Made by a program: the position numbers and the translations under genes. The notes under the pieces are model-generated. The model had not been told where the DNA came from and did no database searches. It saw only the letters and a program-made list of their open reading frames with translations. Positions 9,346-18,089 of a DNA stretch of 64,000 bases are shown in pieces; the stretch's first letter is position 1, and each line of letters begins with the position of its first letter. The DNA is from Ruminococcus_G sp964621905 (GTDB taxonomy: Bacteria; Bacillota; Clostridia; Lachnospirales; Lachnospiraceae). The stretch is from the NCBI GenBank assembly GCA_964621905.1, contig CAZUNG010000013.1, positions 1 through 64,000 of the forward strand. Direction: 5' to 3'.

Positions 9346-11468
9346 AAGAGGGAATGATTCTAGTAGAACGTTACGAGATTATCAGTAAGATCGGTACCGG
9401 CGGAATGGCGGACGTGTATAAAGCGCGTGATCATAAACTGAACAGACTCGTGGCGGTAAAAGTTCTGAAACCGGAATTCCGGGACGACAAATCATTTGTT
9501 GCGAAATTCAGGAAAGAGGCGCAGGCGGCAGCCGGTCTTGCACATCCGAATATTGTAAATGTATACGATGTCGGTGAAGATGAAAATGTCAACTTCATTG
9601 TAATGGAATTGGTTGAAGGCATTACGCTGAAGGATTATATTAAGAAGAAGGGTAAATTAAGTGTCAAAGAGGCGACCAGTATTGCAATCCAGGTTTCACT
9701 GGGACTGGAAGCTGCTCATAACAGTGACATTGTACATCGCGATGTCAAACCACAGAATATTATTATTTCGACAGACGGAAAAGTAAAGCTGTCGGATTTT
9801 GGAATTGCCAGAGCCGTATCTTCCAATACGATCACATCGAATGTGATGGTTTCCGTGCACTACAGTTCTCCGGAACAGGTGCGGGGAGGATACAGTGATA
9901 AAAAAAGTGACATCTATTCTCTGGGTGTTACCATGTATGAGATGGTGACAGGACGTGTTCCGTTTGACGGAGATACATCGGTAGCGATTGCCATCAAACA
10001 TCTGCAGGAGGAGATGGTGCCGCCGTCGAAGTATACGCCGGATCTGCCTTTCAGCCTGGAACAGATTATTTTAAAATGTACACAGAAAAGTGTTGACCGC
10101 AGATATAATAATCTGTCTGAAGTGATCGAAGATCTGAAACATTCACTGGTTGATCCGAATGGTACGTTTGTACAGCTGGCGCCGCTCTCAAGTCATGCCC
10201 AGACTGTCCGTATCTCTCAGGAAGAACTGGATGCGATCAAAGAAGGAAAGACAGACGTACAGGATACTGCGTATCAGGAACAGCCTGTGATCTATAATGA
10301 TGATGACGGGGAAGATTACGACGATGACGACGACGATGACGATGAAGGCGGCATCAGCAGTAAACTTGAAAAAGCGATGACAATCGGAGGGTTTATCATC
10401 GGTGCAATCATCATTTGTATTTTGATTTATTTTATTGGTACAGCGGCAGGCATTTTCAAGGTCGGCTCCGACAATAAGAAAGAGCCGCAGAAGGTGGAAG
10501 AGACTCAGGAAGCACAGGATGATGAAGCAGATATGGTAGTGGTGCCGGAGCTGCGCGGAAAAACAGTTGCGGAGGCGGAAGAGGCTCTCAAAGACACCGG
10601 AATCGGTCTTAAGAAAGTTGCAGAGGAAGCCTCTGATGAATATGCCAAAGGCCAGATCATGCGTCAGAGCGTGTCGGCAGGTGAAAAAGTTGAGAAACAT
10701 ACAACGATTGAATATACACTGAGTACGGGAAGCGCTCAGCTGACAGTGCCGAATGTGGTTGGACAACCGCAGGCAGATGCGGAAGCGGCACTGCGGGATA
10801 TGGGACTTGAGACAAACGTACAGCAGGATTACAGTGCGGATGTTGCAATTGGAAGCGTTATTTCTGTCAGTCCGGATGTGGGAACCTCTGTTAATGTTGG
10901 TGATACTGTCACGCTGACGGTCAGTAAAGGAGCTTCGGATGTTGAAGTGACTGTGCCGAGTGTCAGGGGTATCTCAGAGGAAGATGCAAAAGCGACGCTG
11001 GAGAATCTGGGCCTTGTTGTAACCGTGGAGACAGGAACGAGTAATTCTGTTGGAGAAGGCGAAGTCTACGAACAGAGCATTTCCTCCGGTACGAAAGTGG
11101 GCAGCGGAACGAGCATTACGATTATGGTAAATCGCGCGGACGCTACGAATGATACACCGTCACAGACGGATCCATCCGGAAATGATGATGAACAAACTGG
11201 TACTTACAGCGGAACCTGGACATGCAGCAAACGTCTCGGTGAGCCGAGCAACTATGCGGGTGGGGCTGTAAAGCTGGATCTCGTACAGAATATCAACGGT
11301 GAAGCTGTGACGACTCCGATTATTGAAGGAGCTACCGTATCTTTCCCGTATAATCTTGAGATTACCGGAGCAGACGGTGTGGACAGCGGTACGGTCTATC
11401 TGTATGAGCTTGTAGATGGCGATTATGTTCAGCGTGCCCAGTATACCGTACCATTTGCAGAGTCATAA
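9339..11468 (+). CDS. prkC: membrane Ser/Thr kinase with PASTA domains
   Basis: A 709-residue kinase that senses peptidoglycan fragments or lipid II outside and phosphorylates cytosolic targets. The kinase domain (about 10-270) has GTGGMADVY, ATP-binding Lys41, HRDVKPQN near 133 and DFGIARA near 152. An aspartate-rich tract (about 315-336, eight Asp in a row) lies before a single membrane helix at about 347-371. Three PASTA repeats follow at about 400-467, 468-535 and 536-602. The last ~90 residues form an extra, unrecognised Tyr/Trp-containing domain with predicted beta structure. The Asp run and the extra domain are the unusual parts. Confidence 0.95.
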   Translation: MLKEGMILVERYEIISKIGTGGMADVYKARDHKLNRLVAVKVLKPEFRDDKSFVAKFRKEAQAAAGLAHPNIVNVYDVGEDENVNFIVMELVEGITLKDYIKKKGKLSVKEATSIAIQVSLGLEAAHNSDIVHRDVKPQNIIISTDGKVKLSDFGIARAVSSNTITSNVMVSVHYSSPEQVRGGYSDKKSDIYSLGVTMYEMVTGRVPFDGDTSVAIAIKHLQEEMVPPSKYTPDLPFSLEQIILKCTQKSVDRRYNNLSEVIEDLKHSLVDPNGTFVQLAPLSSHAQTVRISQEELDAIKEGKTDVQDTAYQEQPVIYNDDDGEDYDDDDDDDDEGGISSKLEKAMTIGGFIIGAIIICILIYFIGTAAGIFKVGSDNKKEPQKVEETQEAQDDEADMVVVPELRGKTVAEAEEALKDTGIGLKKVAEEASDEYAKGQIMRQSVSAGEKVEKHTTIEYTLSTGSAQLTVPNVVGQPQADAEAALRDMGLETNVQQDYSADVAIGSVISVSPDVGTSVNVGDTVTLTVSKGASDVEVTVPSVRGISEEDAKATLENLGLVVTVETGTSNSVGEGEVYEQSISSGTKVGSGTSITIMVNRADATNDTPSQTDPSGNDDEQTGTYSGTWTCSKRLGEPSNYAGGAVKLDLVQNINGEAVTTPIIEGATVSFPYNLEITGADGVDSGTVYLYELVDGDYVQRAQYTVPFAES

Positions 11469-11473
11469 TACGT

Positions 11474-12361
11474 ATGATACAGGGAAGAATTATGAAAGGT
11501 ATTGCCGGCTTCTACTACGTTTCCGTAGTGGGAGCCGGGGTTTATGAGTGTAAACCGAAAGGGATATTCAGAAAAGAAAAAATCAAGCCGCTGGTTGGGG
11601 ATGATGTGGACATCGAAGTACTGGAAGAGACTGAAAAGACGGGCACCATCGTTGGAGTTCATCCGCGAAAAAATGAACTGCTTCGTCCGGCGGCAGCAAA
11701 CATTGACCAGGCCATGGTGATTTTCGCGACTGAAAACCCCAGGCCCAGTTTTTCGTTGCTGGATCGTTTTCTGATCATGATGGAGCGCCAGGGGATACAG
11801 ACAATCATTTGTTTTAATAAAAAAGAAATGGCAAAGGAAGAGGAACTTCGTCTGCTCTATAAGACTTACGCTTCCTGCGGATACCATGTCCTTCTGACAA
11901 GTGCGCGGCTTTATGAGGGGATTGAAGAGATCCGGGAAGTGCTGAAAGGGAAAACAACCGTCATTGCCGGTCCTTCCGGAGTCGGGAAATCCTCCATCAC
12001 CAATCTTCTTCAAAAAGAAATATGTATGGAAACGGGAGAGATCAGCCGTAAATTAAAACGCGGCCGGCATACGACCCGCCATGCACAGCTGATACAGATT
12101 GATGCGGATACGTACCTGATGGACACGCCGGGATTCAGTGCCCTGTCAGTGGAGGATATGGAGAAAGAAGAGCTGAAAGATTATTTTATGGAGTTTCGCC
12201 CGTATGAAGGAAACTGCAGATTTCAGGGCTGTATGCATATCTCTGAACCGGATTGCGCTGTCCGCGGTGCGGCGGAGGAGAAAAAGATCAGTTCGATTCG
12301 CTACGAGGATTACAGGGAATTGTTTGAGGAACTAAAGGAAAAGGAAAAGAGGAGGTATTAA
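11474..12361 (+). CDS. rsgA: ribosome small subunit-dependent GTPase A
   Basis: A circularly permuted GTPase that assists late 30S assembly. In the 295-residue product an OB fold is followed by the permuted G motifs: NKKE near residue 116 (G4), GPSGVGKSS near 165 (G1) and DTPGFS near 217 (G3). A C-terminal zinc knuckle follows (CRFQGCMHISEPDC). The ATG at 11474 gives the usual N-terminus; an internal ATG at 11492 is an alternative. It follows the kinase by five bases. RsgA is a reported PrkC/Stk substrate in other Firmicutes, which suits the neighbourhood. Confidence 0.95.
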   Translation: MIQGRIMKGIAGFYYVSVVGAGVYECKPKGIFRKEKIKPLVGDDVDIEVLEETEKTGTIVGVHPRKNELLRPAAANIDQAMVIFATENPRPSFSLLDRFLIMMERQGIQTIICFNKKEMAKEEELRLLYKTYASCGYHVLLTSARLYEGIEEIREVLKGKTTVIAGPSGVGKSSITNLLQKEICMETGEISRKLKRGRHTTRHAQLIQIDADTYLMDTPGFSALSVEDMEKEELKDYFMEFRPYEGNCRFQGCMHISEPDCAVRGAAEEKKISSIRYEDYRELFEELKEKEKRRY

Positions 12362-12363
12362 GT

Positions 12364-13023
12364 ATGTATCAATTGTCACCATCTATGCTGTCCGCAGACT
12401 TTAACCGTCTGGGTGAACAGCTGAAAATGATTGAGGATTCAGGGGTCAAGTGGCTGCATATCGATGTCATGGACGGGGATTTTGTACCGAGCATTTCTTT
12501 CGGAATGCCGGTGATCGCATCGATCAGAAAAGAGAGCGGACTGTTTTTTGATGTACATCTGATGGTGTCCAATCCGGACCGCTATATCGATGATTTTGCG
12601 AAAGCCGGAGCTGATATGATCACGGTGCATGCAGAGGCATGCAGACATCTGGAAGGCTGTATCTCTGATATCCATAAGGCGGGATGCAAAGCAGGCGTTG
12701 CGCTCAATCCGGCAACACCGCTTTGTCAGCTGGAGTATGTGCTGCATAAACTGGACATGGTACTCTTGATGACTGTAAATCCCGGGTTTGGCGGGCAGTC
12801 CTATATTGAAAAATCCACAGATAAGATCAAAGACCTGAAAGAGATGATTCAATCCCGGGGACTGGAGACAGATATCCAGGTAGACGGCGGAGTGAACAGT
12901 AAAACTATTGATAAAGTACTGGAGGCCGGAGCCAATATTATTGTAGCAGGTTCTGCAGTGTTCGGCGGGGATATCAGGTCCAATATCGAAAATTTCCAGG
13001 ATGCATTTAAACGTTATGAGTAG
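12364..13023 (+). CDS. rpe: ribulose-phosphate 3-epimerase
   Basis: Interconverts ribulose 5-phosphate and xylulose 5-phosphate in the pentose phosphate pathway. The 219-residue TIM barrel shows HIDVMDGDFVPS near residue 35 with the catalytic Asp and metal-binding His, HLMV near 67, VNPGFGGQ near 139 and VDGGVN near 175. GGAGG lies nine bases upstream of the ATG. The rsgA-rpe-thiN order is common in Firmicutes. Confidence 0.96.
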   Translation: MYQLSPSMLSADFNRLGEQLKMIEDSGVKWLHIDVMDGDFVPSISFGMPVIASIRKESGLFFDVHLMVSNPDRYIDDFAKAGADMITVHAEACRHLEGCISDIHKAGCKAGVALNPATPLCQLEYVLHKLDMVLLMTVNPGFGGQSYIEKSTDKIKDLKEMIQSRGLETDIQVDGGVNSKTIDKVLEAGANIIVAGSAVFGGDIRSNIENFQDAFKRYE

Positions 13024-13041
13024 AAAACAGGGAAGTAAAAA

Positions 13042-13689
13042 GTGAACACATTGATTATCAGCGGGGGCAATATCAATTCTGATTTTGCCCTTGATTTTAT
13101 GGAAAAACAAAATCCGGATTATATCATAGCCGCAGACAGGGGGCTTCTGTTTGCTTGGGAGCATAAGATCTGTCCTGATTATATTGTGGGTGATTTTGAC
13201 AGTGTTCCGGCAGATGTGATAGCGGAATACAGAAAGCGAAACAGTGTTCCCATAAGAGAGTATAACCCGGTAAAAGATGCAACTGACACTCAGATTGCGC
13301 TGGAGAGGGCAATTTCCCATGGAAGCGGACAGATCTGGCTGCTGGGGGCTACCGGAACAAGGCTTGATCACACGCTGGGGAATATTTATTCCCTGAAACC
13401 GGCACTGGAGGCGGGTATCCCGGCATACATTCTGGATGCTCACAACCGTATTTCGCTGGTAAACTCTGCTATCAGGCTGAAGAGGGAAGAACAGTACGGA
13501 ACATACGTATCGTTTCTTCCAATGGGAGAAGCGGTGGAAGGCCTTACTCTTGAGGGATTCAAATATCCGCTGAAAGATCACACGCTCAAAAACGACAGTG
13601 GCCTTGGCGTGAGCAACGAGATCACAGCGGATGAAGCCAGTGTTTCGATGAAAAAGGGCATCCTTATCATGATTCAGTCGTGCGACTGA
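13042..13689 (+). CDS. thiN: thiamine diphosphokinase
   Basis: Transfers pyrophosphate from ATP to thiamine to make the cofactor thiamine diphosphate. The 215-residue product has AADRG near residue 31, the GDFDS metal-binding motif near 51, the DATDTQIA motif near 74 and GATGTRLDHTLGN near 101, all typical of the catalytic domain. The start is GTG at 13042, with GGGAAG about seven bases upstream. It is the last gene of the operon that begins at murE. A new promoter follows at 13703. Confidence 0.93.
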   Translation: MNTLIISGGNINSDFALDFMEKQNPDYIIAADRGLLFAWEHKICPDYIVGDFDSVPADVIAEYRKRNSVPIREYNPVKDATDTQIALERAISHGSGQIWLLGATGTRLDHTLGNIYSLKPALEAGIPAYILDAHNRISLVNSAIRLKREEQYGTYVSFLPMGEAVEGLTLEGFKYPLKDHTLKNDSGLGVSNEITADEASVSMKKGILIMIQSCD

Positions 13690-13702
13690 CAACAGCAGGA
13701 TA

Positions 13703-13731
13703 TTTACACAAAGCGGTAACTGTGATAAAAT
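13703..13731 (+). promoter_or_regulatory. promoter of ychF
   Basis: TTTACA and TAAAAT are separated by exactly 17 bases, starting 14 bases after the thiN stop. The predicted transcript starts near 13738 and carries the long hairpin at 13746-13796 in its leader. Confidence 0.65.
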
Positions 13732-13745
13732 CTACAGGATTATAG

Positions 13746-13796
13746 TAGGATGACCGTGTACATACGGCCCGGTATCGTATGTGCACGGTCATCCTA
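13746..13796 (+). promoter_or_regulatory. long leader hairpin before ychF
   Basis: Two 21-base arms starting TAGGATGACCGTG and ending CACGGTCATCCTA pair with a single G-U wobble around a 9-base loop. There is no T run behind it, so it is not a standard terminator. It lies between the ychF promoter and its ribosome binding site, ending 32 bases before the ATG. Possible roles are mRNA stabilisation, protein binding or processing. Confidence 0.7.
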
Positions 13797-13828
13797 AATA
13801 TAGTAATAAGATATAGGAGATAAATACA

Positions 13829-14926
13829 ATGAAATTAGGAATTGTCGGACTTCCCAATGTGGGGAAAAGTACACTGTTTAATTCACTGACAAAGGCCGGT
13901 GCGGAATCTGCAAATTATCCGTTCTGCACGATTGACCCCAATGTGGGAATCGTTCCGGTTCCGGATGAGAGACTGAAGCTTTTGGGTGATTTCTACCAGT
14001 CAAAAAAAGTGACGCCTGCAGTTATTGAATTCGTGGATATCGCCGGACTTGTAAAAGGAGCGTCCAAAGGGGAAGGGCTCGGCAACCAGTTCCTGGCCAA
14101 TATCAGGGAAGTGGATGCGATTGTCCATGTTGTGCGCTGCTTTGAAGATTCCAACGTGGTTCATGTGGATGGAACCATCGATCCGCTGCGCGATATTGAG
14201 ACGATAGAACTGGAACTTGTTTTTTCGGATCTGGAAATACTGGAACGCCGTGCGGCGAAGACAGCCAAAAGCGCCAGAAACGATAAAAGTGCGGCAAAAG
14301 AACTTGTCACGATCGAAAAACTGAAGGCACACCTGGAAGGCGGAAAGCCGGTCAAGACGTTGGAAGCGGCGGACGATGAAGAGCAGGCACTTATCAGTTC
14401 CTATAATCTGCTGACTCAAAAACCCGTAATTTTTGCAGCCAATGTGGCAGAAGAGGACCTGGCGGATGACGGTGCATCCAATCAGTATGTACAGGCGGTC
14501 AGAAATTTTGCGGCGGAAGAAGGCAGTGAGGTATTTGTGATCTGCGCGCAGATTGAACAGGAAATTGCGGAGCTTGAGGAAGAGGAAAAGAAAATGTTTC
14601 TCGAGGATCTGGGATTAAAAGAATCCGGTCTGGAGAAACTGATCAAAGCAAGTTATCGTCTCCTGGGACTGCTCAGCTATCTTACATCCGGTGAAGATGA
14701 AACCCGTGCGTGGACGATCAAAAACGGAACAAAAGCACCGCAGGCTGCAGGAAAGATCCACACGGATTTTGAACGCGGATTTATCAAGGCAGAGGTTGTG
14801 AACTATCAGGACCTTCTGGACTGTGGATCTTATGCGGGAGCCAGAGAAAAAGGGCTGGTGCGGATGGAAGGAAAAGAATACGTGGTAAAAGACGGAGACG
14901 TCATTTTGTTCCGGTTTAATGTGTAA
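13829..14926 (+). CDS. ychF: redox-regulated ribosome-binding ATPase
   Basis: An Obg-like P-loop NTPase of 365 residues that binds ribosomes and prefers ATP over GTP. It has the G1 motif GLPNVGKST near residue 6 and DIAGLVKGASKGEG near 69. At the specificity position it carries NVAEE in place of the NKxD of true GTPases, as known for the OLA1/YchF group. A helical insert (about 125-200) and a C-terminal TGS domain follow. AGGAG lies nine bases before the ATG. It is transcribed from its own promoter with a strongly structured leader. Confidence 0.96.
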   Translation: MKLGIVGLPNVGKSTLFNSLTKAGAESANYPFCTIDPNVGIVPVPDERLKLLGDFYQSKKVTPAVIEFVDIAGLVKGASKGEGLGNQFLANIREVDAIVHVVRCFEDSNVVHVDGTIDPLRDIETIELELVFSDLEILERRAAKTAKSARNDKSAAKELVTIEKLKAHLEGGKPVKTLEAADDEEQALISSYNLLTQKPVIFAANVAEEDLADDGASNQYVQAVRNFAAEEGSEVFVICAQIEQEIAELEEEEKKMFLEDLGLKESGLEKLIKASYRLLGLLSYLTSGEDETRAWTIKNGTKAPQAAGKIHTDFERGFIKAEVVNYQDLLDCGSYAGAREKGLVRMEGKEYVVKDGDVILFRFNV

Positions 14927-14975
14927 GATGAAGAAAGCATCATGCTCAACTCAAAAAGAAGAAGGTGGACAGTAA

Positions 14976-15869
14976 ATGGATACAGCAATCAATTTTCCAC
15001 ATTTGGGAATTCATCTCGATCATGTGGGGAAAACGTTTCATGTGTTTGGGATAGACATTGCATACTACGGTGTCATTGTGGTGACAGGAATGCTGCTTGG
15101 GATGCTTGTGGTTTTGAGAGAGGCGAGACGTGTCGGCGAAAATACCGATCATTATTGGGACATGCTGATTATCGGCTTGCTAGCCGGTGTGGCCGGAGCC
15201 CGGATTTACTACGTTATTTTTTCCTGGGATCATTACAAAGACAACCTGCTGGAAGTTTTCAATCTGAGACAGGGAGGTCTTGCAATTTATGGCGGGATCA
15301 TTGGGGCTGCGGCTGCAGTTTTTATCTATTCCAGAGTGAAAAAAATGTCATTTCCAAGAATGGTGGACTGTATCGTGCCGGGGCTTCTGCTGGGGCAGAT
15401 CATCGGCAGGTGGGGGAATTTTTTCAACAGGGAGGCATTTGGCGGATACACGGATAACCTGCTTGCCATGCAGCTTCCGGTATCAGCAGTGCGTGAAAAC
15501 GAGATCACGCGGCAAATGTGGCAGCATGTACAGACCGTTGGCGGTGTAGATATGATTCAGGTTCATCCTACATTTTTCTATGAAGGAGTCTGGAATCTGT
15601 GTGTGTTGGTTCTTCTGATGATTTACCGCAGAAAAAAGAAGTTTGACGGTGAGGTTTTTCTATTGTATCTTGTGGGATACGGCCTGGGGCGGATGTGGAT
15701 TGAAGGGCTGCGCACTGACCAGCTTCTGCTTCCCGGTGTGGGGATTCCGGTATCACAGGTGTTGTCGGGATTTCTGGCGGTGGGATCCGTAATTGCCATT
15801 TTCTGGAAACGCCAAAAACTGAAAAAAACAGCCAAAACACTAGATGTTGTGGGCGAACATAAAGAGTAG
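14976..15869 (+). CDS. lgt: prolipoprotein diacylglyceryl transferase
   Basis: An integral membrane enzyme that transfers diacylglycerol from phosphatidylglycerol to the lipobox cysteine of prolipoproteins. The 297-residue product has about seven membrane helices. The family signature GRWGNFFNREAFGG lies near residues 145-158, followed by HPTFFYE near 194 and a GxGRMWIEGLRTDQ segment near 233. AGAAGGTGGA precedes the ATG. It lies 49 bases behind ychF and ends in a terminator. Substrates in this window include four lipoproteins (23947, 45182, 50594 and 58511). Confidence 0.95.
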   Translation: MDTAINFPHLGIHLDHVGKTFHVFGIDIAYYGVIVVTGMLLGMLVVLREARRVGENTDHYWDMLIIGLLAGVAGARIYYVIFSWDHYKDNLLEVFNLRQGGLAIYGGIIGAAAAVFIYSRVKKMSFPRMVDCIVPGLLLGQIIGRWGNFFNREAFGGYTDNLLAMQLPVSAVRENEITRQMWQHVQTVGGVDMIQVHPTFFYEGVWNLCVLVLLMIYRRKKKFDGEVFLLYLVGYGLGRMWIEGLRTDQLLLPGVGIPVSQVLSGFLAVGSVIAIFWKRQKLKKTAKTLDVVGEHKE

Positions 15870-15884
15870 AGCATACCTTGTATA

Positions 15885-15921
15885 AGGGGGAGAAATCAAG
15901 CGGATTTCTTCCTCTTTTTTT
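15885..15921 (+). terminator. terminator after lgt
   Basis: Stem AGGGGGAGAAATC/GGATTTCTTCCTCT with two G-U pairs, then seven T. It separates the ychF-lgt unit from the dcw cluster. Confidence 0.8.
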
Positions 15922-15977
15922 GTCGAAAAACCGCGGAATCTTCACAAAAAGTTCTTTAAAAAAGCATTATTTAAGTC

Positions 15978-16006
15978 TTGTTTTTTGGGGGGAAGTAGAG
16001 TAATAT
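15978..16006 (+). promoter_or_regulatory. dcw cluster promoter (Pmra)
   Basis: TTGTTT and TAATAT are separated by 17 bases. The start of transcription would be near 16013, four bases before the first MraZ box. It probably drives mraZ-rsmH-ftsL and the first PBP gene. Confidence 0.65.
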
Positions 16007-16016
16007 AAGTACATAA

Positions 16017-16046
16017 GTGGTGGCAAGTGGTAAAAGGTGGTGACGA
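16017..16046 (+). promoter_or_regulatory. MraZ operator: three GTGGT boxes at 10-bp spacing
   Basis: GTGGT occurs at 16017, 16027 and 16037, exactly one helical turn apart and just downstream of the predicted transcription start. MraZ proteins of other bacteria bind repeated GTGG-type boxes at this spacing in their own promoter. The sequence therefore supports autoregulation of the cluster by MraZ. A separate 8-bp hairpin (16082-16110) follows in the leader. Confidence 0.75.
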
Positions 16047-16128
16047 ATGGAGAGAATGTGGCAGTTTTCTCCCGGCGCTGCCGGAAGTGCAGGGGAGAGA
16101 TACACTTCCGACGAAAGAGGTTGTTATT

Positions 16129-16560
16129 ATGTTCATGGGAGAGTACAGTCATTCAATTGACGCGAAGGGGAGATTAATCATACCGGCAAAGTTTCGTGAA
16201 CTCCTGGGAGAGGAGTTTGTTTTGACGAAGGGTTTGGACGGTTGTTTATCAATTTATCCTATGGAAGAATGGAAGGCCTTTGAAGAGAAGCTGAAAGCTT
16301 TACCACTTACGAACAAAAATGCAAGGACCTTTTCACGTTTCTTTGTTGCGGGGGCAACAGTCTGTGAACTGGACAAGCAGGGGAGAATTCTCGTACCGGC
16401 GACGCTGCGGGAATTTGCAGGTCTGGAAAAGGACGTAGTACTTACTGGAAATATCACCAGAATAGAAATCTGGAGCAAAACCAAATGGATGGAAAACAGC
16501 AGTTATGATGATATGGATGCCATTGCAGAAGGGATGCAGGATATGGGCATCATAATCTAA
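16129..16560 (+). CDS. mraZ: transcriptional regulator MraZ
   Basis: A 143-residue AbrB-fold DNA-binding protein with two tandem SpoVT/AbrB-like repeats. The first contains HSIDAKGRLIIPAKFRE near residue 8; the second contains ELDKQGRILVPATLRE near 85. It forms a ring that binds the GTGG boxes upstream and controls the dcw operon. AAGAGG lies eight bases before ATG 16129; ATG 16135 is a less well spaced alternative. The same frame is open further upstream, but that part overlaps the operator and leader and is not coding. Confidence 0.95.
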   Translation: MFMGEYSHSIDAKGRLIIPAKFRELLGEEFVLTKGLDGCLSIYPMEEWKAFEEKLKALPLTNKNARTFSRFFVAGATVCELDKQGRILVPATLREFAGLEKDVVLTGNITRIEIWSKTKWMENSSYDDMDAIAEGMQDMGIII

Positions 16561-16588
16561 AGGGAAAATACTGCACGGGAGAATCGAA

Positions 16589-17530
16589 TTGGAGTTTAAG
16601 CATAAGTCAGTATTACTTCAGGAAACGATTGACAATCTAAAGGTAAAACCCGATGGGATTTATGTTGACGGTACACTGGGAGGTGCCGGACATGCCCTTG
16701 AGGTATGCAAATTGTTGTCTGCCACGGGGAGGTTTATCGGTATAGACCAGGACGCTGCTGCAATAGAGGCTGCCGCCGGCCGTTTGAAGGATTATCAGAA
16801 AATCACGACGATTATCCGCAGCAACTATTGCAGTATGGTCCGGGAAATACAAGATCTTGGTATCCGGGAGGTGGATGGTATCGTACTGGACCTTGGCGTG
16901 TCCTCATACCAGCTGGATACAAAAGAAAGAGGTTTTACATATCGGGAGGATGTGCCGCTCGATATGCGTATGGACCAACGCCAGGATAAGACAGCCAGAG
17001 ATATCGTGAATGGATACAGTGAAAATGACCTGTACCGCATCATCCGAGATTACGGCGAAGACAAATTTGCAAAAAATATTGCGAAACATATTGTAAAAGC
17101 AAGGCAGGAAGCGCCGATTGATACGACAGGGGAGCTTGCGGAAGTGGTGAAAAGAGCCATTCCGATGAAGATGCGGGCAGTTGGTGGTCATCCTGCAAAG
17201 CGGACCTTTCAGGCAATCCGCATTGAGTTGAATCAGGAACTCGATGTGCTGAGGGATTCCCTGGATGGCATGATCGATCTTTTGAGCGATGGAGGGCGAA
17301 TCTGTATTATCACATTCCACTCACTGGAAGACAGGATCGTAAAGACGATTTTCAGAAGAAATGAAAATCCATGTACATGTCCTGCAAACTTTCCGGTTTG
17401 TGTCTGCGGTAATGTATCGAAGGGGAGGATTATTACACGCAGGCCCATATTGCCGACAGAAGAGGAAATGGAAGTAAATAAACGTTCAAAAAGCGCAAAG
17501 CTTCGTGTATTTGAAAGAAGGAAAACCTGA
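16589..17530 (+). CDS. rsmH: 16S rRNA (cytosine1402-N4)-methyltransferase
   Basis: Adds the N4-methyl group to C1402 in the ribosomal P site. The 313-residue product has the SAM-binding motif DGTLGGAGHA near residue 28, GIDQDAAA near 51 and DGIVLDLGVSS near 95. The C-terminal portion contains FHSLEDR. The start is TTG at 16589, with GGGAG seven bases upstream and no ATG nearby. Its place between mraZ and ftsL is the classic order. Confidence 0.95.
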   Translation: MEFKHKSVLLQETIDNLKVKPDGIYVDGTLGGAGHALEVCKLLSATGRFIGIDQDAAAIEAAAGRLKDYQKITTIIRSNYCSMVREIQDLGIREVDGIVLDLGVSSYQLDTKERGFTYREDVPLDMRMDQRQDKTARDIVNGYSENDLYRIIRDYGEDKFAKNIAKHIVKARQEAPIDTTGELAEVVKRAIPMKMRAVGGHPAKRTFQAIRIELNQELDVLRDSLDGMIDLLSDGGRICIITFHSLEDRIVKTIFRRNENPCTCPANFPVCVCGNVSKGRIITRRPILPTEEEMEVNKRSKSAKLRVFERRKT

Positions 17531-17559
17531 AATTAGTCTTGACAGTCAGGAGATAGTAA

Positions 17560-18081
17560 ATGGCGAATTCATCAAGAAGGGTAAATTCAACGAGACCGGA
17601 ATATTACAGAAGACAGTCATATATCAGCGGAAATGCAGTACGCAAGCTGGATGAAGTGCCGCAGCGCCAGGTGCCGGGGCGAAACCGTAAGGAACAGCCG
17701 CAGAGAGCACGCAGGGCAGTCAGTGTGTCGACGCAGAAAAACCGGATAAAGGCAACACAGATGAGCCGCGGCTATGTTTTATTTCTTGCACTTATCTCTA
17801 TTATTACACTGTTCTTATGTGTATCATACCTTCAGAGGCGGGCAGAGCTGACTTCCAAGCTGCAGCTGGTAGCAAGGCAGGAGTCGGAACTCAGTACGCT
17901 CAAAGCCGACAATGATGCGCTTTATAATACCGTTATGGCTTCCGTGGACCTTGAGAGTGTAAAAAACACAGCAATCAATAAGCTGGGCATGCAGTATCCG
18001 ACAGAGGAACAGATTGTGACGTATGATACAGCCGGCAACAGTTATGTGCGTCAGTATCAGGATGTGCCCGGCACGGAGTAG
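17560..18081 (+). CDS. ftsL: cell division protein FtsL/DivIC-like
   Basis: A small bitopic protein that helps recruit and activate the septal wall synthase. The 173-residue product has a basic N-terminal cytosolic part of about 68 residues rich in Arg and Gln and one membrane helix near 70-90. An extracellular heptad-type coiled coil (about 92-130) follows, then a short tail. Sequence is poorly conserved in this family, so the call rests on layout and position between rsmH and the PBP gene. The basic tail is longer than in most FtsL proteins. Confidence 0.8.
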   Translation: MANSSRRVNSTRPEYYRRQSYISGNAVRKLDEVPQRQVPGRNRKEQPQRARRAVSVSTQKNRIKATQMSRGYVLFLALISIITLFLCVSYLQRRAELTSKLQLVARQESELSTLKADNDALYNTVMASVDLESVKNTAINKLGMQYPTEEQIVTYDTAGNSYVRQYQDVPGTE

Positions 18082-18089
18082 GTGAAACA

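Noticed and set aside
12439..13692. A 417-codon open frame on the minus strand
   Set aside because: It lies antisense across rpe and thiN, both of which have intact catalytic motifs and ribosome binding sites. The frame has no binding site and no recognisable domain.
13746..13796. Hairpin considered as the thiN terminator
   Set aside because: No T run follows, and a better promoter lies upstream of it, so it belongs to the ychF leader.
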